Source: Rugalucina vietnamica
Lineage: Eukaryota > Mollusca > Bivalvia > Lucinida > Lucinidae
Direction: 5' to 3'
Length of the DNA stretch: 64,000 nt
NCBI GenBank assembly: GCA_964017185.1
Contig: OZ024876.1
Span: 13,021,726-13,085,725 of the forward strand
Shown in pieces: positions 24,042 to 29,579 of the stretch (its first letter is position 1; every line of letters begins with the position of its first letter). The position numbers and the translations under genes were made by a program. Under the pieces are notes generated by a model. That model was not told where the DNA came from. It ran no database searches and saw only the letters and a list, made by a program, of their open reading frames with translations.

Positions 24042-27000
24042 ATCCTCCTTCACCGAGGATGTTAACTTTAAATTTTTCAGGTATTTTAGAGGCCTATGTT
24101 GACCTTAACCACACAGCTTCAGAGGCAGCACTGAAAATTTTCCTGAAGAAGTTTAAGGATCAAGCTCCACAGGTACACACTTGTTACCCAGAGACAACCA
24201 GTGTGACTGAGAACCATCAATAGTGAAATCAATAAGCAACAATAGGGAGTATAAACTGTTTGGGAAGAATTTGCCACGAATCAGGGATTTGCAAGTTTGC
24301 CTTGTGAGAAAACTCCGACCAGTTCCATCACAAACCAGCCTGTACAGTGACAGATGCAGCTTGAGACTTTGGATTTAAGAAGAAGAGGGATTGTACTATC
24401 TGTGTAGTGAAAACAAAGGTGCTGATCAGCTTCGCGGAAACCGCCAAGCTGGTCTGCGCCTTTGTTTTCGCATATGCAGATTTTTGGTTTTCTGGTGCAG
24501 CCTTCATTTTGGTTTATCCACTTTCGTTTTACTCAGTCGTATTAATTATCTCTGGAGAACAGGTGTGAGGTCATTAGAACACAGAATGTGACACAAAATG
24601 CAAGGGACCCCCGCCAATTGCGGCCTAGAAGAAATAGATGGGCTTCTTGTGCCTCCAGGCAAAGCTTCTAATCTACTGATCGACCATCTGATTACTGGTT
24701 ATCCGCTCATGTCTGAGCCTGCCCAGGAAATGTGGTTTAGTCAAACCATCCATACATATAAGCCTTATTGGCTTAGTTTGGTGGTTATATTTATGAAGCA
24801 CATTTTGAGTGTCATGACATCTTAATGTTGGGTAAAAGTCTCATAAAATGGAGGCATTGTCCTGACATTGCTGTTGACTGGAACATAAAGCATCAAATGA
24901 AACAAACAACCAAAACAAAATGCGAGGCTGAAGCTTGCCCAGGATCAGTGTGGATATACAGAGAACTTAATGTCCCCATATGAGAAGCGACGCGAGAAAA
25001 CCGATCTTGGGGGTTTCCGACAAGGTCTGACACAAACCTGCCTATGCAGCCACAGAAAAAGGCTAGAAGCTTGAAATTTCGAATTTAGGAACAGAAGAAA
25101 TTGTACTATCTTAGTAGCAAAAACAAAGGCACTGATACTGCACAGCTGATCTGTGCCTTTGATTTCGTATAGGCAAAAATCCAGTTTTCTGATATCGTGG
25201 CTCATATGTACTTGGCTTTTGGATGTAAAACTAGCAAAACTAAAACAATACTGTTGATCACAGTGATTGTTCATGTGGTGGAGTAGTAAATGTCTCTGAT
25301 TTCCGCATTTTTGAGCACTTGTTTATTCTATAATTTCAAAGGGATGTAATTGAGCCACACTAAAATTATTTGGACAAGCTAAATTCTTCTTGCTAATTTT
25401 TCCATGGGGTTATCCTACTTTTAATCTCATTGATTGATTGTCTCTAATTGAGTGCATTAGTCTAGAAAGGGACATACGATTGAATAAAAACAATCTATTT
25501 TCTCTTTCAGTTTGGTGATATTATTGAGACACTAAGCATGAAAGAAGATGAGACTGAAGGTATACTCAACAAACCCTCCCATTCAATATACAGAGACTTT
25601 TATGAAGAATGAAAAAAAATCTGTTGAAAAATTTCCATGTATTTTTTTTAGTTCACATCAGCCAAAGGCTCACAAGGTGAGCTTACAGTATGGGTCCCAA
25701 GCCATCATCCTTGGGTGTGTCCATTCACACTTTCAAATAAAAATATCTCCGCAACCCATATGCAATCAAATTTTACATGAAGCATCATTGGGATAGAGGA
25801 TTGTTTCCATGGCAACAGATAGCTCCCATATGGATATAATGGGGAAAATGTTGTGGCAACTCTAGCAGCTTCATTTTTGATCTGATCTTTTTCATTGGAC
25901 AACCATAATATCTGTGTGTTTTTTATCATAAATAAGAAAAACAATGTATACCCCAGGACACATTTACTCCCCATACTACTGGTTAAGTACCAAGGGAAGG
26001 ATTGACTTTCATGACTGAAATATAATTGACAGGGCCGGTAAGAATCAAATCTACAAACAAACAAATGTTTTTTGTTACAGGGTCCAAGCTATTGTCAAGC
26101 TATGGTGAGGAATTTTTCTCATCCCTAGAGAAACTGGTAAATGATCACCAGATGAAGAGGGACAGGGAGGCAGATCGTATTGATGAAATCAGGGATGAAC
26201 AGGCTAGACTGGACCAAGAATTGAGAGAAATACTGGAAGAACAAGAATCAAGGTTGCATGATATTTCATTAAATTGGACCAATAGAGATGACAGTTTTGA
26301 ACAGAAGCAATGTCAAAATGTGTTCAAAGAAAGTGAAAGTGTGAAAGGGGAGAAAGATTCAGTTTTGAGTGCAGGTAGAAGTAATAATGAAACAAATAAC
26401 AAGGTTAAAGAAGATAGGCAAGATGTAAATTCTCCTGATACTGGTAGAAAATCAGGTATAAAATCTGATAGAAAGGTAAAAAAGGATAGTGTCAAAGATA
26501 AAAGGCCGAAATGGAATAATGATTTCACAGGTGCTATGTCAAATTTATCTATTGATGAAACTGAATTAGATATAGGCAGCAGTAGAGGATTAACTCAGGG
26601 TTCTGTCTCAGGTACTCATTCATTATCAGGTCTCAAAAATGAGAATGTGCAAGGTTCAATGGACTCAGTTATCTCACAGTCAGAACCAAACAGTGAACTG
26701 AATGAAGTAGAATTTTGGAATAGAAATGTCTCGAAGCCACCAAAGTCAAAGAAAAAACCAAGTTACACTCCCAACACATTCGTGCCAAACAGAACTCTCC
26801 AGCTTCGTAGATCAGGAAGCTTGAATAGACTTACTGATAGTAAACCAGACCAGAAAGTTAGCGACCAGTCTACAACAGGAAGCAGTAAGACAGAGGAGCA
26901 GTCTAGGGAAGGAAGAACATGTTCTGGGAGACAAGAACATGTACGGTCATTGTCTAGGGACAGGGCTAAGCTGCCACCAAAGAAACCTGCATTCAAATGA
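373..27000 (+). CDS. Uncharacterised coiled-coil protein, 13 exons (spliced gene, whole span)
   Basis: I joined exons 373-498, 4253-4302, 4865-4964, 7747-7835, 9156-9270, 12573-12653, 15293-15442, 17874-18029, 18780-18868, 20015-20073, 24081-24172, 25511-25559 and 26081-27000. Every internal junction has AG/GT borders, and the phases (0,2,0,2,0,0,0,0,2,1,0,1) keep one open frame of about 691 residues. Residues about 25-95, 160-187 and 390-450 are rich in Glu, Lys, Arg and Leu with heptad-like spacing (coiled coils). The middle (about 188-370) is mostly helical with a Cys cluster. The last 240 residues are Ser/Lys-rich, probably disordered, and end in a basic PPKKPAFK tail. There is no signal peptide or membrane segment. 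I do not recognise the family; a centrosomal, ciliary or cytoskeletal role is only a guess from composition. The start is uncertain: the Met at 373 is the first in frame, and an upstream exon beyond the window is possible. Confidence 0.82.
540..632 (+). repeat. Left part of a GTATACC foldback MITE
   Basis: Matches the left end of the copies at 9750, 18500 and 37300 (ATTATGAAAACTTGC, then AAAAGTTTTGATATTTTT). It is cut off by the array that follows. Confidence 0.5.
730..1430 (+). repeat. Tandem array, 178-bp unit, four copies
   Basis: TTCTAGAAGTCCATATCTTG recurs at about 178-bp steps. Each unit also has ACCCTGTAGGGTT and a GC-rich CAGGGGGTGGGGC. The leading segment (633-725) is GC-rich with CGTGCGCGTGCGCG. 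No coding. Confidence 0.8.
1536..2640 (+). repeat. Tandem array, 128-bp unit, with palindromic GGTCAnnnTGACC in eight units
   Basis: About nine units share TATATCTTGACACTCAATTA. IR3 palindromes of the AGGTCACTGTGACCT type begin at 1637, 1765, 1893, 2021, 2149, 2278, 2406 and 2534 (steps 128,128,128,128,129,128,128). Each unit also carries GACCTTTGACCC, whose complement is a DR1-like repeat. The array lies in intron 1 of the coiled-coil gene. Confidence 0.88.
2785..2962 (+). repeat. GTATACC foldback MITE, right portion
   Basis: A palindrome around TAGATTGTGGGTACACG / GTACCCACAATCTA, then AAAGTGGGGTTTAAGGGGG, TATACATTTCACGG and ACATGTTTTCCTG. Confidence 0.7.
2963..3340. other. AT-rich intron DNA, nothing recognised
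   Basis: No ORF, hairpin or repeat match was found by eye. Confidence 0.5.
3345..3425. repeat. Long palindrome (foldback)
   Basis: Arms AATCTTGACGATACTCT and AGAGTATCGTCAAGATT, plus GTGTTTCAGGAG / CTCCTGAAACAC around the centre at about 3392. Confidence 0.75.
3485..3628. repeat. Foldback element
   Basis: Arms ATTGGTGTTCAGTG and CACTGAACACCAAT, with GACAGGAA / TTCCTGTC nested inside, enclosing a GC-richer spacer. Confidence 0.7.
3817..3930. repeat. Foldback element
   Basis: Arms TCATTCATTAATATT and AATGTTAATGAATGA, with inner GGGAGTGTT / AACACTCCC. Confidence 0.7.
4253..4302 (+). CDS. Coiled-coil gene, exon 2
   Basis: A 50-nt exon between TTGTAG and GTATGT. It encodes ALKGENDKLRKELNDV and ends in phase 2. 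It is strongly charged and has coiled-coil character. Confidence 0.8.
4338..4497. repeat. GAGCC MITE relic with CTGTGCAG-type hairpin
   Basis: AAGGCTAGAAACTT, TGTACGATCTGTG and the hairpin AGCTGATC arms with the GTGCAGTTACTGCA core. The terminus is degraded. Confidence 0.65.
4498..4845 (+). repeat. SINE-like dispersed repeat, copy 1
   Basis: Shares AGAAATAGATGGGCT, TGTGCCTCCAGGCAAAGCTT and ATAAGCCTTATTGGCTTAGT with 24598-24920 and ends in an A/C-rich AACAAACAAACA tail. Confidence 0.65.
4865..4964 (+). CDS. Coiled-coil gene, exon 3
   Basis: A 100-nt exon between TGTGTAG and GTGTGT. It continues the coiled coil (SLYKQLVEENAHERYDER...) and ends in phase 0. A SINE-like repeat ends just upstream. 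Confidence 0.85.
5031..5264. mobile_element. GAGCC MITE, full length
   Basis: Termini GAGCCGCCTCATGAG and ATGATGCGGCTC, with an internal hairpin CTTCGCTGTAACTGCGAAG. Flanks are AAAT/ATTT, so no direct target duplication. Confidence 0.85.
5371..5628 (+). mobile_element. tRNA-derived SINE
   Basis: Pol III A box (TGGCTGAGAGGTTAAGAG, 5383-5400) and B box (GGTTCGAGCC, 5460-5469) in a tRNA-like head. A body with GTGGTTTTTCTCGGGG and the tail CTTGAAAGGGACGTTAAACT plus A9 follow. A 5'-truncated copy is at 33441-33605. Confidence 0.82.
5775..7045. mobile_element. Element with AGACATT inverted ends, hosting a GCTCAC element
   Basis: The left side has TGTCTACTCCCATAATGTCT repeats; the right side has the complement (AGACATTTTGGGAGTAGACA). 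The two sides are separated by the insertion at 5926-6918. Confidence 0.55.
5926..6918 (+). mobile_element. GCTCACCTGAGCC element, copy A
   Basis: Begins TTTTTAGCTCACCTGAGCCG and ends CAGGTGAGTGCTTACAGGAC with CATTGGT. Contains two internal units with GGTCACATGACCAAGATGGC. It has no protein-coding capacity. Confidence 0.8.
7747..7835 (+). CDS. Coiled-coil gene, exon 4
   Basis: An 89-nt exon after TTTTTCTAG and before GTAGAA. It encodes ILLLNEALSARSATLLEVEN and onward, in a helical pattern. A GAGCC MITE begins 22 nt into the following intron. Confidence 0.85.
7858..8089. mobile_element. GAGCC MITE, full length, TSD ATAT
   Basis: GAGCCGCTTCGTGGG to TGTGGCGGCTC, flanked by ATAT at 7854-7857 and 8090-8093. 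It lies 22 nt after the exon 4 donor. Confidence 0.88.
8150..8360. repeat. GAGCC MITE, partial
   Basis: Internal part with CAGGTCTGACACAAACTG and a GTGCAGTTACTGTACA hairpin; the right end is decayed. Confidence 0.6.
8647..8881. mobile_element. GAGCC MITE, full length, TSD ACAT
   Basis: GAGCCATGACACGAG to CATGACGTGGCTC, with ACAT on both sides. Confidence 0.85.
9156..9270 (+). CDS. Coiled-coil gene, exon 5
   Basis: A 115-nt exon after TGTAG and before GTAGTA. It completes the split codon from exon 4 and encodes SYITKDVKGPDVNVARSD and onward. A GAGCC MITE begins at 9280, nine nucleotides into the intron. Confidence 0.85.
9280..9513. mobile_element. GAGCC MITE, full length, TSD ATTT
   Basis: GAACCACCACGTGGG to ATGAGGTGGCTC, with ATTT at 9276-9279 and 9514-9517. 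It lies nine nucleotides after exon 5. Confidence 0.87.
9750..10015 (+). mobile_element. GTATACC foldback MITE
   Basis: The left end ATTATGAAAATATGCG is followed by the GTGGGTACACATT / AGTACCCACAATC palindrome, and the right side contains ATAAAAGTGGGGTATAAGGG. A second left-end fragment lies at 9530-9620. Confidence 0.65.
10295..10415. repeat. Near-perfect long palindrome
   Basis: Arms GGTATGGATAGACAAATCTG / CAGATTTGTCTATCCATACC, with TCCCTCGGGTCACA / TGTGACCCTCGGGA inside. Confidence 0.8.
10741..10870. repeat. Inverted repeat, CTGCTCATAAATG family
   Basis: Arms ACTGCTCATAAATGTTAA and TTAGCATTTATGAGCAGT, with a second inner pair. A related copy lies in the coiled-coil gene 3' region at about 27045-27245. 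Confidence 0.65.
11000..11720. other. Intron DNA with decayed MITE hairpins
   Basis: Scattered GACACTGAT...CAGCTGATC remnants of the GAGCC MITE at about 11410 and 11655. No other structure seen. Confidence 0.4.
11733..11895. repeat. Long palindrome
   Basis: Arms TTTTTTCTTCAAGTGCTGTG / CACAGCACTTGAAGAAAAAA extend inward through AATTAATTCA to a loop at about 11815 (TTGCCTTCGGCTTG). Confidence 0.85.
12024..12257. mobile_element. GAGCC MITE, full length, TSD ATTT
   Basis: GAGCCACCCCATGGG to CACGAGGCGGCTC, ATTT on both sides, and an intact hairpin CTTCGCGGTAACCGTGAAG. Confidence 0.88.
12573..12653 (+). CDS. Coiled-coil gene, exon 6
   Basis: An 81-nt exon in phase 0, after TTGTTTTCAG and before GTACTA. 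It encodes TKLETKLSTLYRELISLHS and onward, with strong heptads. A GAGCC MITE starts at 12663, nine nucleotides into the intron, the same offset as after exon 5. Confidence 0.87.
12663..12897. mobile_element. GAGCC MITE, full length, TSD ATTT
   Basis: GAGCCGCGACGCAAG to CACGACGCAGCTC, with ATTT at 12659-12662 and 12898-12901. It lies nine nucleotides into the intron after exon 6. Confidence 0.87.
13166..13250 (+). repeat. GAGCC MITE left fragment
   Basis: GAGCCGCCTCATGAG, then GCGAAAACAAAAACG. It is truncated and runs directly into a LINE remnant. Confidence 0.6.
13255..13412 (+). pseudogene. LINE reverse transcriptase C-terminal remnant
   Basis: The translation FSYRVINVWNSLPQHVVDAE followed by TLNSFKARLDKHW is the typical C-terminus of CR1/L2-like LINE ORF2 proteins, ending at TAA. 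Only about 50 residues survive, and the upstream frame is MITE-derived. Confidence 0.75.
13573..13632 (+). repeat. Short tandem repeat, 13-bp unit
   Basis: ATTCTACAGGT-type unit repeated four to five times. Confidence 0.8.
13801..14034. mobile_element. GAGCC MITE, full length, TSD ATTT
   Basis: GAGCCGCCTTGCCGG to CATGGGGCGGCTC, ATTT on both sides, and a perfect hairpin CTTCGCGGTTACCGCGAAG. A right-half fragment of the same family precedes it at 13640-13756. Confidence 0.9.
14116..14228. repeat. Foldback element
   Basis: TTATCACTTAGAGATATCAG pairs imperfectly with CTGATATCAGTGTGATAA; inner GATATCGCAAG / CTTTGTAGATATC. Confidence 0.6.
14378..14475. repeat. Foldback element with GC-rich core
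   Basis: GCAAACAGAATAGCCCCAGA pairs with TCTGGGGCTATTCTGTTTGC around a GACGCCGC / GCGGCGTC centre: perfect arms of more than 20 bp. Confidence 0.85.
14708..14946. mobile_element. GAGCC MITE, full length, TSD AAAT
   Basis: GAGCCGCCTCGTGGG to CATGAGGCGGCTC, with AAAT at 14704-14707 and 14947-14950. A close-to-consensus copy. Confidence 0.92.
15293..15442 (+). CDS. Coiled-coil gene, exon 7
   Basis: A 150-nt phase-0 exon after ATTACCAG and before GTAACC. It encodes a segment with four Cys, two of them as CTC (KSCAIMKDCTCDLLDLSLLF), followed by PAAPW. No metal-binding fold is recognised. Confidence 0.82.
15478..16720 (+). repeat. Tandem array, about 155-bp unit, about eight copies
   Basis: Starts with CCGAAGTTGGGGGACATATT. 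Units share AATATCTTGTAAACCAATTG, TTGACCAAACTTGCACAG and GGAGGCTCAGAGTTG. Most units carry TGACCTTGA facing TCAAGGTCA (for example 15934-15942 and 15951-15959). Confidence 0.82.
16838..17030. repeat. GAGCC MITE, internally deleted
   Basis: CACATGAGAAAACCAACAAT to AGTGGCTC, with only the left half of the hairpin. The following 17030-17530 shows nothing recognisable. Confidence 0.55.
17680..17836. repeat. GAGCC MITE, right half
   Basis: AGCTGATCAGCGCTTTTGTT, CAATTCCTCTACTTTC and the terminus CACAGGCTC. Confidence 0.6.
17874..18029 (+). CDS. Coiled-coil gene, exon 8
   Basis: A 156-nt phase-0 exon after CTATTTCAG and before GTGAAT. It is Lys-rich at the start and then helical (DGQKIIQALVKAYNYKVF). 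Confidence 0.87.
18178..18375. repeat. GAGCC MITE, right end lost
   Basis: GAGCCGCGATGCAAG through the hairpin GATCAGCTTGACAG...AGCTGATC, ending at TTGTTTTGGCATAA. Confidence 0.7.
18500..18773 (+). mobile_element. GTATACC foldback MITE, + orientation
   Basis: From ATTATGAAAAATTGCCC, through the GTGGGTACG / GTACCCACAG palindrome, to GGGGGTATACATTTCAC and TTCTTCTGATG, ending about 7 nt before exon 9. Confidence 0.75.
18780..18868 (+). CDS. Coiled-coil gene, exon 9
   Basis: An 89-nt exon after ATTTGCAG and before GTAATT. It encodes VQCLREEVKYHHKVYNLQL and onward. It is bracketed by two GTATACC-type MITE copies in opposite orientations, one ending about 8 nt upstream and one starting about 35 nt downstream. 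Confidence 0.85.
18903..19325 (-). mobile_element. GTATACC foldback MITE, - orientation
   Basis: From TCAGGAAAACATGTCCGTG to GGGCAAGTTTTCGTAATG, the reverse of the 18500 copy, with an internal insertion at about 18970-19100. Confidence 0.72.
19345..19575. repeat. GAGCC MITE, diverged copies
   Basis: ATGAGAAAACCAGATTC to TCGCGTCGCAACTC with the hairpin decayed. A second relic (about 19790-19990) follows. Confidence 0.5.
20015..20073 (+). CDS. Coiled-coil gene, exon 10
   Basis: A 59-nt exon after GTTTACAG and before GTATGG. It completes the exon 9 codon, encodes EGYSQFEESTNEVIVKPLK, and leaves one base for exon 11. Confidence 0.8.
20190..20395. repeat. GAGCC MITE, hairpin collapsed
   Basis: GAGCCTCATCATGAG to CATGACACAGCTC. 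The hairpin is reduced to CAGCTGATCAGC. Confidence 0.65.
20520..20744. mobile_element. GAGCC MITE, full length, TSD ATTT
   Basis: GAGCCTCGTCATGAG to CATGATGCGGCTC, ATTT on both sides. Confidence 0.87.
21088..21700 (+). repeat. GCTCAC element, 3' truncated
   Basis: TTTTTAGCTTGCCTGAGGC, then units with GAAACCGCTTGGCCAATC and GGTCACATGACCAAGATGGC. It stops near 21700 before a poly(T) tract (21836-21907). Confidence 0.65.
21910..23856 (+). mobile_element. GCTCAC element, long copy with four internal 455-bp units
   Basis: Begins AGCTCACCTGAGCCGTTAGG, has GTCCGTCCGTCG, and ends CAGGTGAGCGTTTACAGGAC. Units restart at about 21990, 22445, 22900 and 23358. Each has GGTCACATGACCAAGATGGC (or a variant), CCATATATGG and TGACCTTGACCTATTTTACG. 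No ORF of note. Confidence 0.82.
23972..24040 (+). repeat. (TCA)n microsatellite
   Basis: About 23 uninterrupted TCA triplets, ending 40 nt upstream of exon 11. Confidence 0.95.
24081..24172 (+). CDS. Coiled-coil gene, exon 11
   Basis: A 92-nt exon after ATTTTTCAG and before GTACAC. It encodes ILEAYVDLNHTASEAALKIF and onward. A long (TCA)n tract lies about 40 nt upstream of the acceptor. Confidence 0.85.
24285..24512. repeat. GAGCC MITE relic
   Basis: Diverged termini (CCTTGTGAGAAAACTCC to TTGGTTTTCTGG) around a hairpin CTTCGCGGAAACCGCCAAG. Confidence 0.6.
24598..24920 (+). repeat. SINE-like dispersed repeat, copy 2
   Basis: Same family as 4498-4845; ends with GAAACAAACAACCAAAAC. Confidence 0.65.
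24982..25203. mobile_element. GAGCC MITE, full length, TSD ATAT
   Basis: GAGAAGCGACGCGAG to GATATCGTGGCTC, ATAT on both sides, with a partly deleted hairpin. Confidence 0.8.
25511..25559 (+). CDS. Coiled-coil gene, exon 12
   Basis: A 49-nt exon after TCTCTTTCAG and before GTATAC. It encodes FGDIIETLSMKEDETE and ends in phase 1, matching exon 13. Confidence 0.82.
25650..25810 (+). repeat. GCTCAC element relic
   Basis: TTTTAGTTCACATCAGCC, AAGGCTCACAAGGTGAGCTT, then a short degenerate body inside the last intron of the coiled-coil gene. Confidence 0.6.
26081..27000 (+). CDS. Coiled-coil gene, terminal exon 13
   Basis: A long last exon after TTTTGTTACAG, open to TGA at 26998-27000. It starts with a coiled coil (about residues 390-450, very rich in Asp, Glu and Arg). 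A low-complexity Ser/Asn/Lys region with many possible phosphorylation sites follows, then a basic stretch (SKPPKSKKKPSYTPNTF) and the C-terminal PPKKPAFK. A weak AATAAA lies at 27140-27145. Confidence 0.9.
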
Positions 27001-27044
27001 GCCTAGTGTCCAGGTTATATTTTTTTCATGCTCAACTCAGCTAA

Positions 27045-27245
27045 GTTTGAAATTAAAACTGCTCATAAATTATACTGTATTGGCCCAATCCAGTAGAAAT
27101 TTCAGGTTAAGATCACCAAAACCAGTAACTTAATCCACTAATAAATGTTAAAATGCCAACAATCCACTAATGTTGTTATTTAAACATTTGTAAGCAGGAT
27201 AAATTTTTGTCTCAGCTGAGTTTAGCATGCAAAAAGTTTTATAAC
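27045..27245. repeat. Inverted repeat in the 3' flank of the coiled-coil gene
   Basis: CTGCTCATAAAT and ACATTTGTAAGCAGG arms, as at 10741-10870, flanked by ACTCAGCTAAGTTTGA / CTCAGCTGAGTTT. It may lie in the 3' UTR. Confidence 0.5.
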
Positions 27246-27454
27246 CTTGGTGCCTGGTTGTGAGAGAACCTGAGCAAAGTCATGAGAAAACTGGATTTTT
27301 GCCATTTCAAGATTCTAGCTTTCTTCTGTGACTGTACAACAGCCTTTTTGTGTTGGAGCTGGTCGGAAAACCTGAAGACCGGTTTTCTCACGTCTCCCCT
27401 CATCTGTAGGTGGGCAGACTCATTGTAAAAGATGATCAGACTACAGGCAGACAT

Positions 27455-28330
27455 GCTTGTTATGCCCCCAACTTCGGAAGAAGTTGATGGGGCATATTGG
27501 TTTGGGTCTGTCCGTGCAGTGCAGTGAGTGAGTGCAGTCAGTCAGTCAGTCTGTGATGAGTGAGCACTCGGTCAGGAACCGTTAGAGCTAGGATCTTGAA
27601 ATTTGGTATGTAGCTTGTATATGAAAATTAAGAGGAACCATATTTTTTCTTTCAGGTAAATTCAAGGGGCTAGGGGTCAATTCTGTTAAGTTATTTCCCT
27701 ATTTAATTCTTGATAAAGTGAATAGATAGTGGATACCTTGTGTGCGCAACTCCTCCTACAGTTTTATTCCGATTCTCTTGAAACTTTACAGATGTTGTGA
27801 CCATGCTTTGAAGATATGCATGTGGTTTGGATATTATCCTCAGATTAATTTTTGTCACTTTTTTCGCAATTTGAACTTAGCCATTTTTCGGGCATTTTGA
27901 CAACGAAAGTGAATGCGCAGTGGGTACCTTGTGTGCGCAACTCCTCCTACAGTTTCATGCCAATTCATTTGAAACTTTATATGTAATATGGGCATGGTCT
28001 GAAGATATGCATGTGGTTTGGATATAATTCTTGGATTATTTTTTGTCATTTTTTTCACAATTTGAACTTAGTCATTTTTTCGGGCATTTTAGTGGATGGA
28101 TAGAGGGTACCTTGTGTGCGCAACTCCTACAATTTAATACTGATACTTTTGAAACTTTGCAGACATTGTGACCATCCTTTGAAGATATGCATGTGGGTGG
28201 GATATACTCCTCAGATTAATTTTTGTCACTTTTTTTACAATTTGAACTTAGTCATTTTTTTTACATTTTTACATCTTGAAAGTGGCTTACCAGTTGGGGG
28301 GCATAGTGTTTCATAAACACATTTTCTAGT
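27455..28330 (+). mobile_element. ATGCCCCCAACTTC element (copy 1)
   Basis: Starts TATGCCCCCAACTTCGG and ends GGGGGCATAGTGTTTC with ATAAACACATTTTC. It contains three about 180-bp units with CTTGTGTGCGCAACTCCT and GAAGATATGCATGTGG. A second copy in the opposite orientation is the split element around 37507-42042. Confidence 0.7.
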
Positions 28331-28399
28331 TGATATGAGCCGTGTCGCGAGAAACTCGGTCCTCGGGATTTCCGACCAGGTCCAAATATATTACACCAT

Positions 28400-28740
28400 T
28401 TTGACTGATCCTCGTACCCCGTGATAATTTTGCTCTGCATCAGATTTGATCCTCTAAAGCCAAGTTTAATGTAGAGCCTTATGGAAAGGTGTGAATGAAA
28501 TTTTCAATAAATAGTCCAGGTCACATGACCAGGCCGATCATCATGTACATCTCAACCTCTTGTTGGGGTCCAGTTCTGTTACCGTGTTAGCTATCCAACC
28601 CATGTTATAATGAGAGTATAATGTATAGACTTATAGCAGATATAGTCCAATTGGGGTCCAACAATTATCAGTATTGTATCCAAAATTGTGTCTTAATGAA
28701 CTGTGTTATAAAGAGGTCCAGGTGTATATGATAAAAATCT
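28400..28740. repeat. Relics of a GCTCAC unit and of a pogo-type MITE
   Basis: GGTCACATGACCAGGCCG (about 28517) and a decayed pair of GTTATAATGAG / GTTATAAAGAGG ends. Confidence 0.4.
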
Positions 28741-28800
28741 TCAAAATCTTATTACAGAAAACAGTTTACTTAGCTCCATGTCAGACCTAAAACATAATAT

Positions 28801-29022
28801 GAGCCTGTGCATGAGAAAACCAACAATTTTGGGTTCCGACCTGGTCCGACACAAATGGGGCTGTACAGTCACAAGCTTAGAATTTTGGATTTAAGTATAA
28901 GAGGGATGGTACTATCTGTGTAGCGAAAACAAAGGCGCTGATCAGCTGTGCAGTTACTACACAGCTGATCTGCGCCCTTGTTTTCGCCTAAACATTTTGT
29001 TGGTTTTCTTATGCAGTGGCTC
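28801..29022. mobile_element. GAGCC MITE, full length, TSD ATAT
   Basis: GAGCCTGTGCATGAG to TATGCAGTGGCTC, ATAT on both sides. The hairpin is of the CTGTGCAGTTACTACACAG type. Confidence 0.85.
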
Positions 29023-29199
29023 ATATGTAAATTTAAGCAGAGTATTTATTGATTTTATATTAGTTTTATAAATTTTACAAATGAAATCTGATTTCAACTT
29101 GTGTTTTCACAGCCATGCTTATTACTTGTCTAGCAGAATACAATCAACCATCCCAAAGATGAAATTGATCACCTCCAATAAACAGTCTAGGTAGAATAC

Positions 29200-29575
29200 C
29201 CCACATTAAAGGATTGTATTATTTAAGTGATTATGGAGTCATTAGTCTCTTCCTGGATGGTGCCATTTGAAGGGTATTAATATGTAAGGGTAATTGTTTT
29301 AATGACCCTGGGTCTCTGGCGCATCATGACCTTGGGCTGACCTTAACATACTTTACAGCAAAGCAAAATTTAGTCACATATGCTTTCTAATGGAGAAAAT
29401 GGATTTTTCATTAAGTTTTGAAGCATGTGACCTGAATATTTATGGATACAGACAGTTTAATACTGAGTTTATGAAGTTATGAGAGTATACATGGTCAAGG
29501 TAATTTTGGTCAAAGGTTATTATTCAAAGACAAAATCTCAGGTGAGCATCCTCAGCACGAATGGTCCTTTGGTGT
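29200..29575 (+). repeat. GCTCAC element, 3' half
   Basis: Ends CAGGTGAGCATCCTCAGC with GAATGGTCC, the family's 3' signature; the 5' half is unrecognisable. Confidence 0.5.
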
Positions 29576-29579
29576 TAAA

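Noticed and set aside
26313-26528. Antisense open frames inside exon 13
   Set aside because: They are shadows of the long, Ser/Lys-rich + strand exon.
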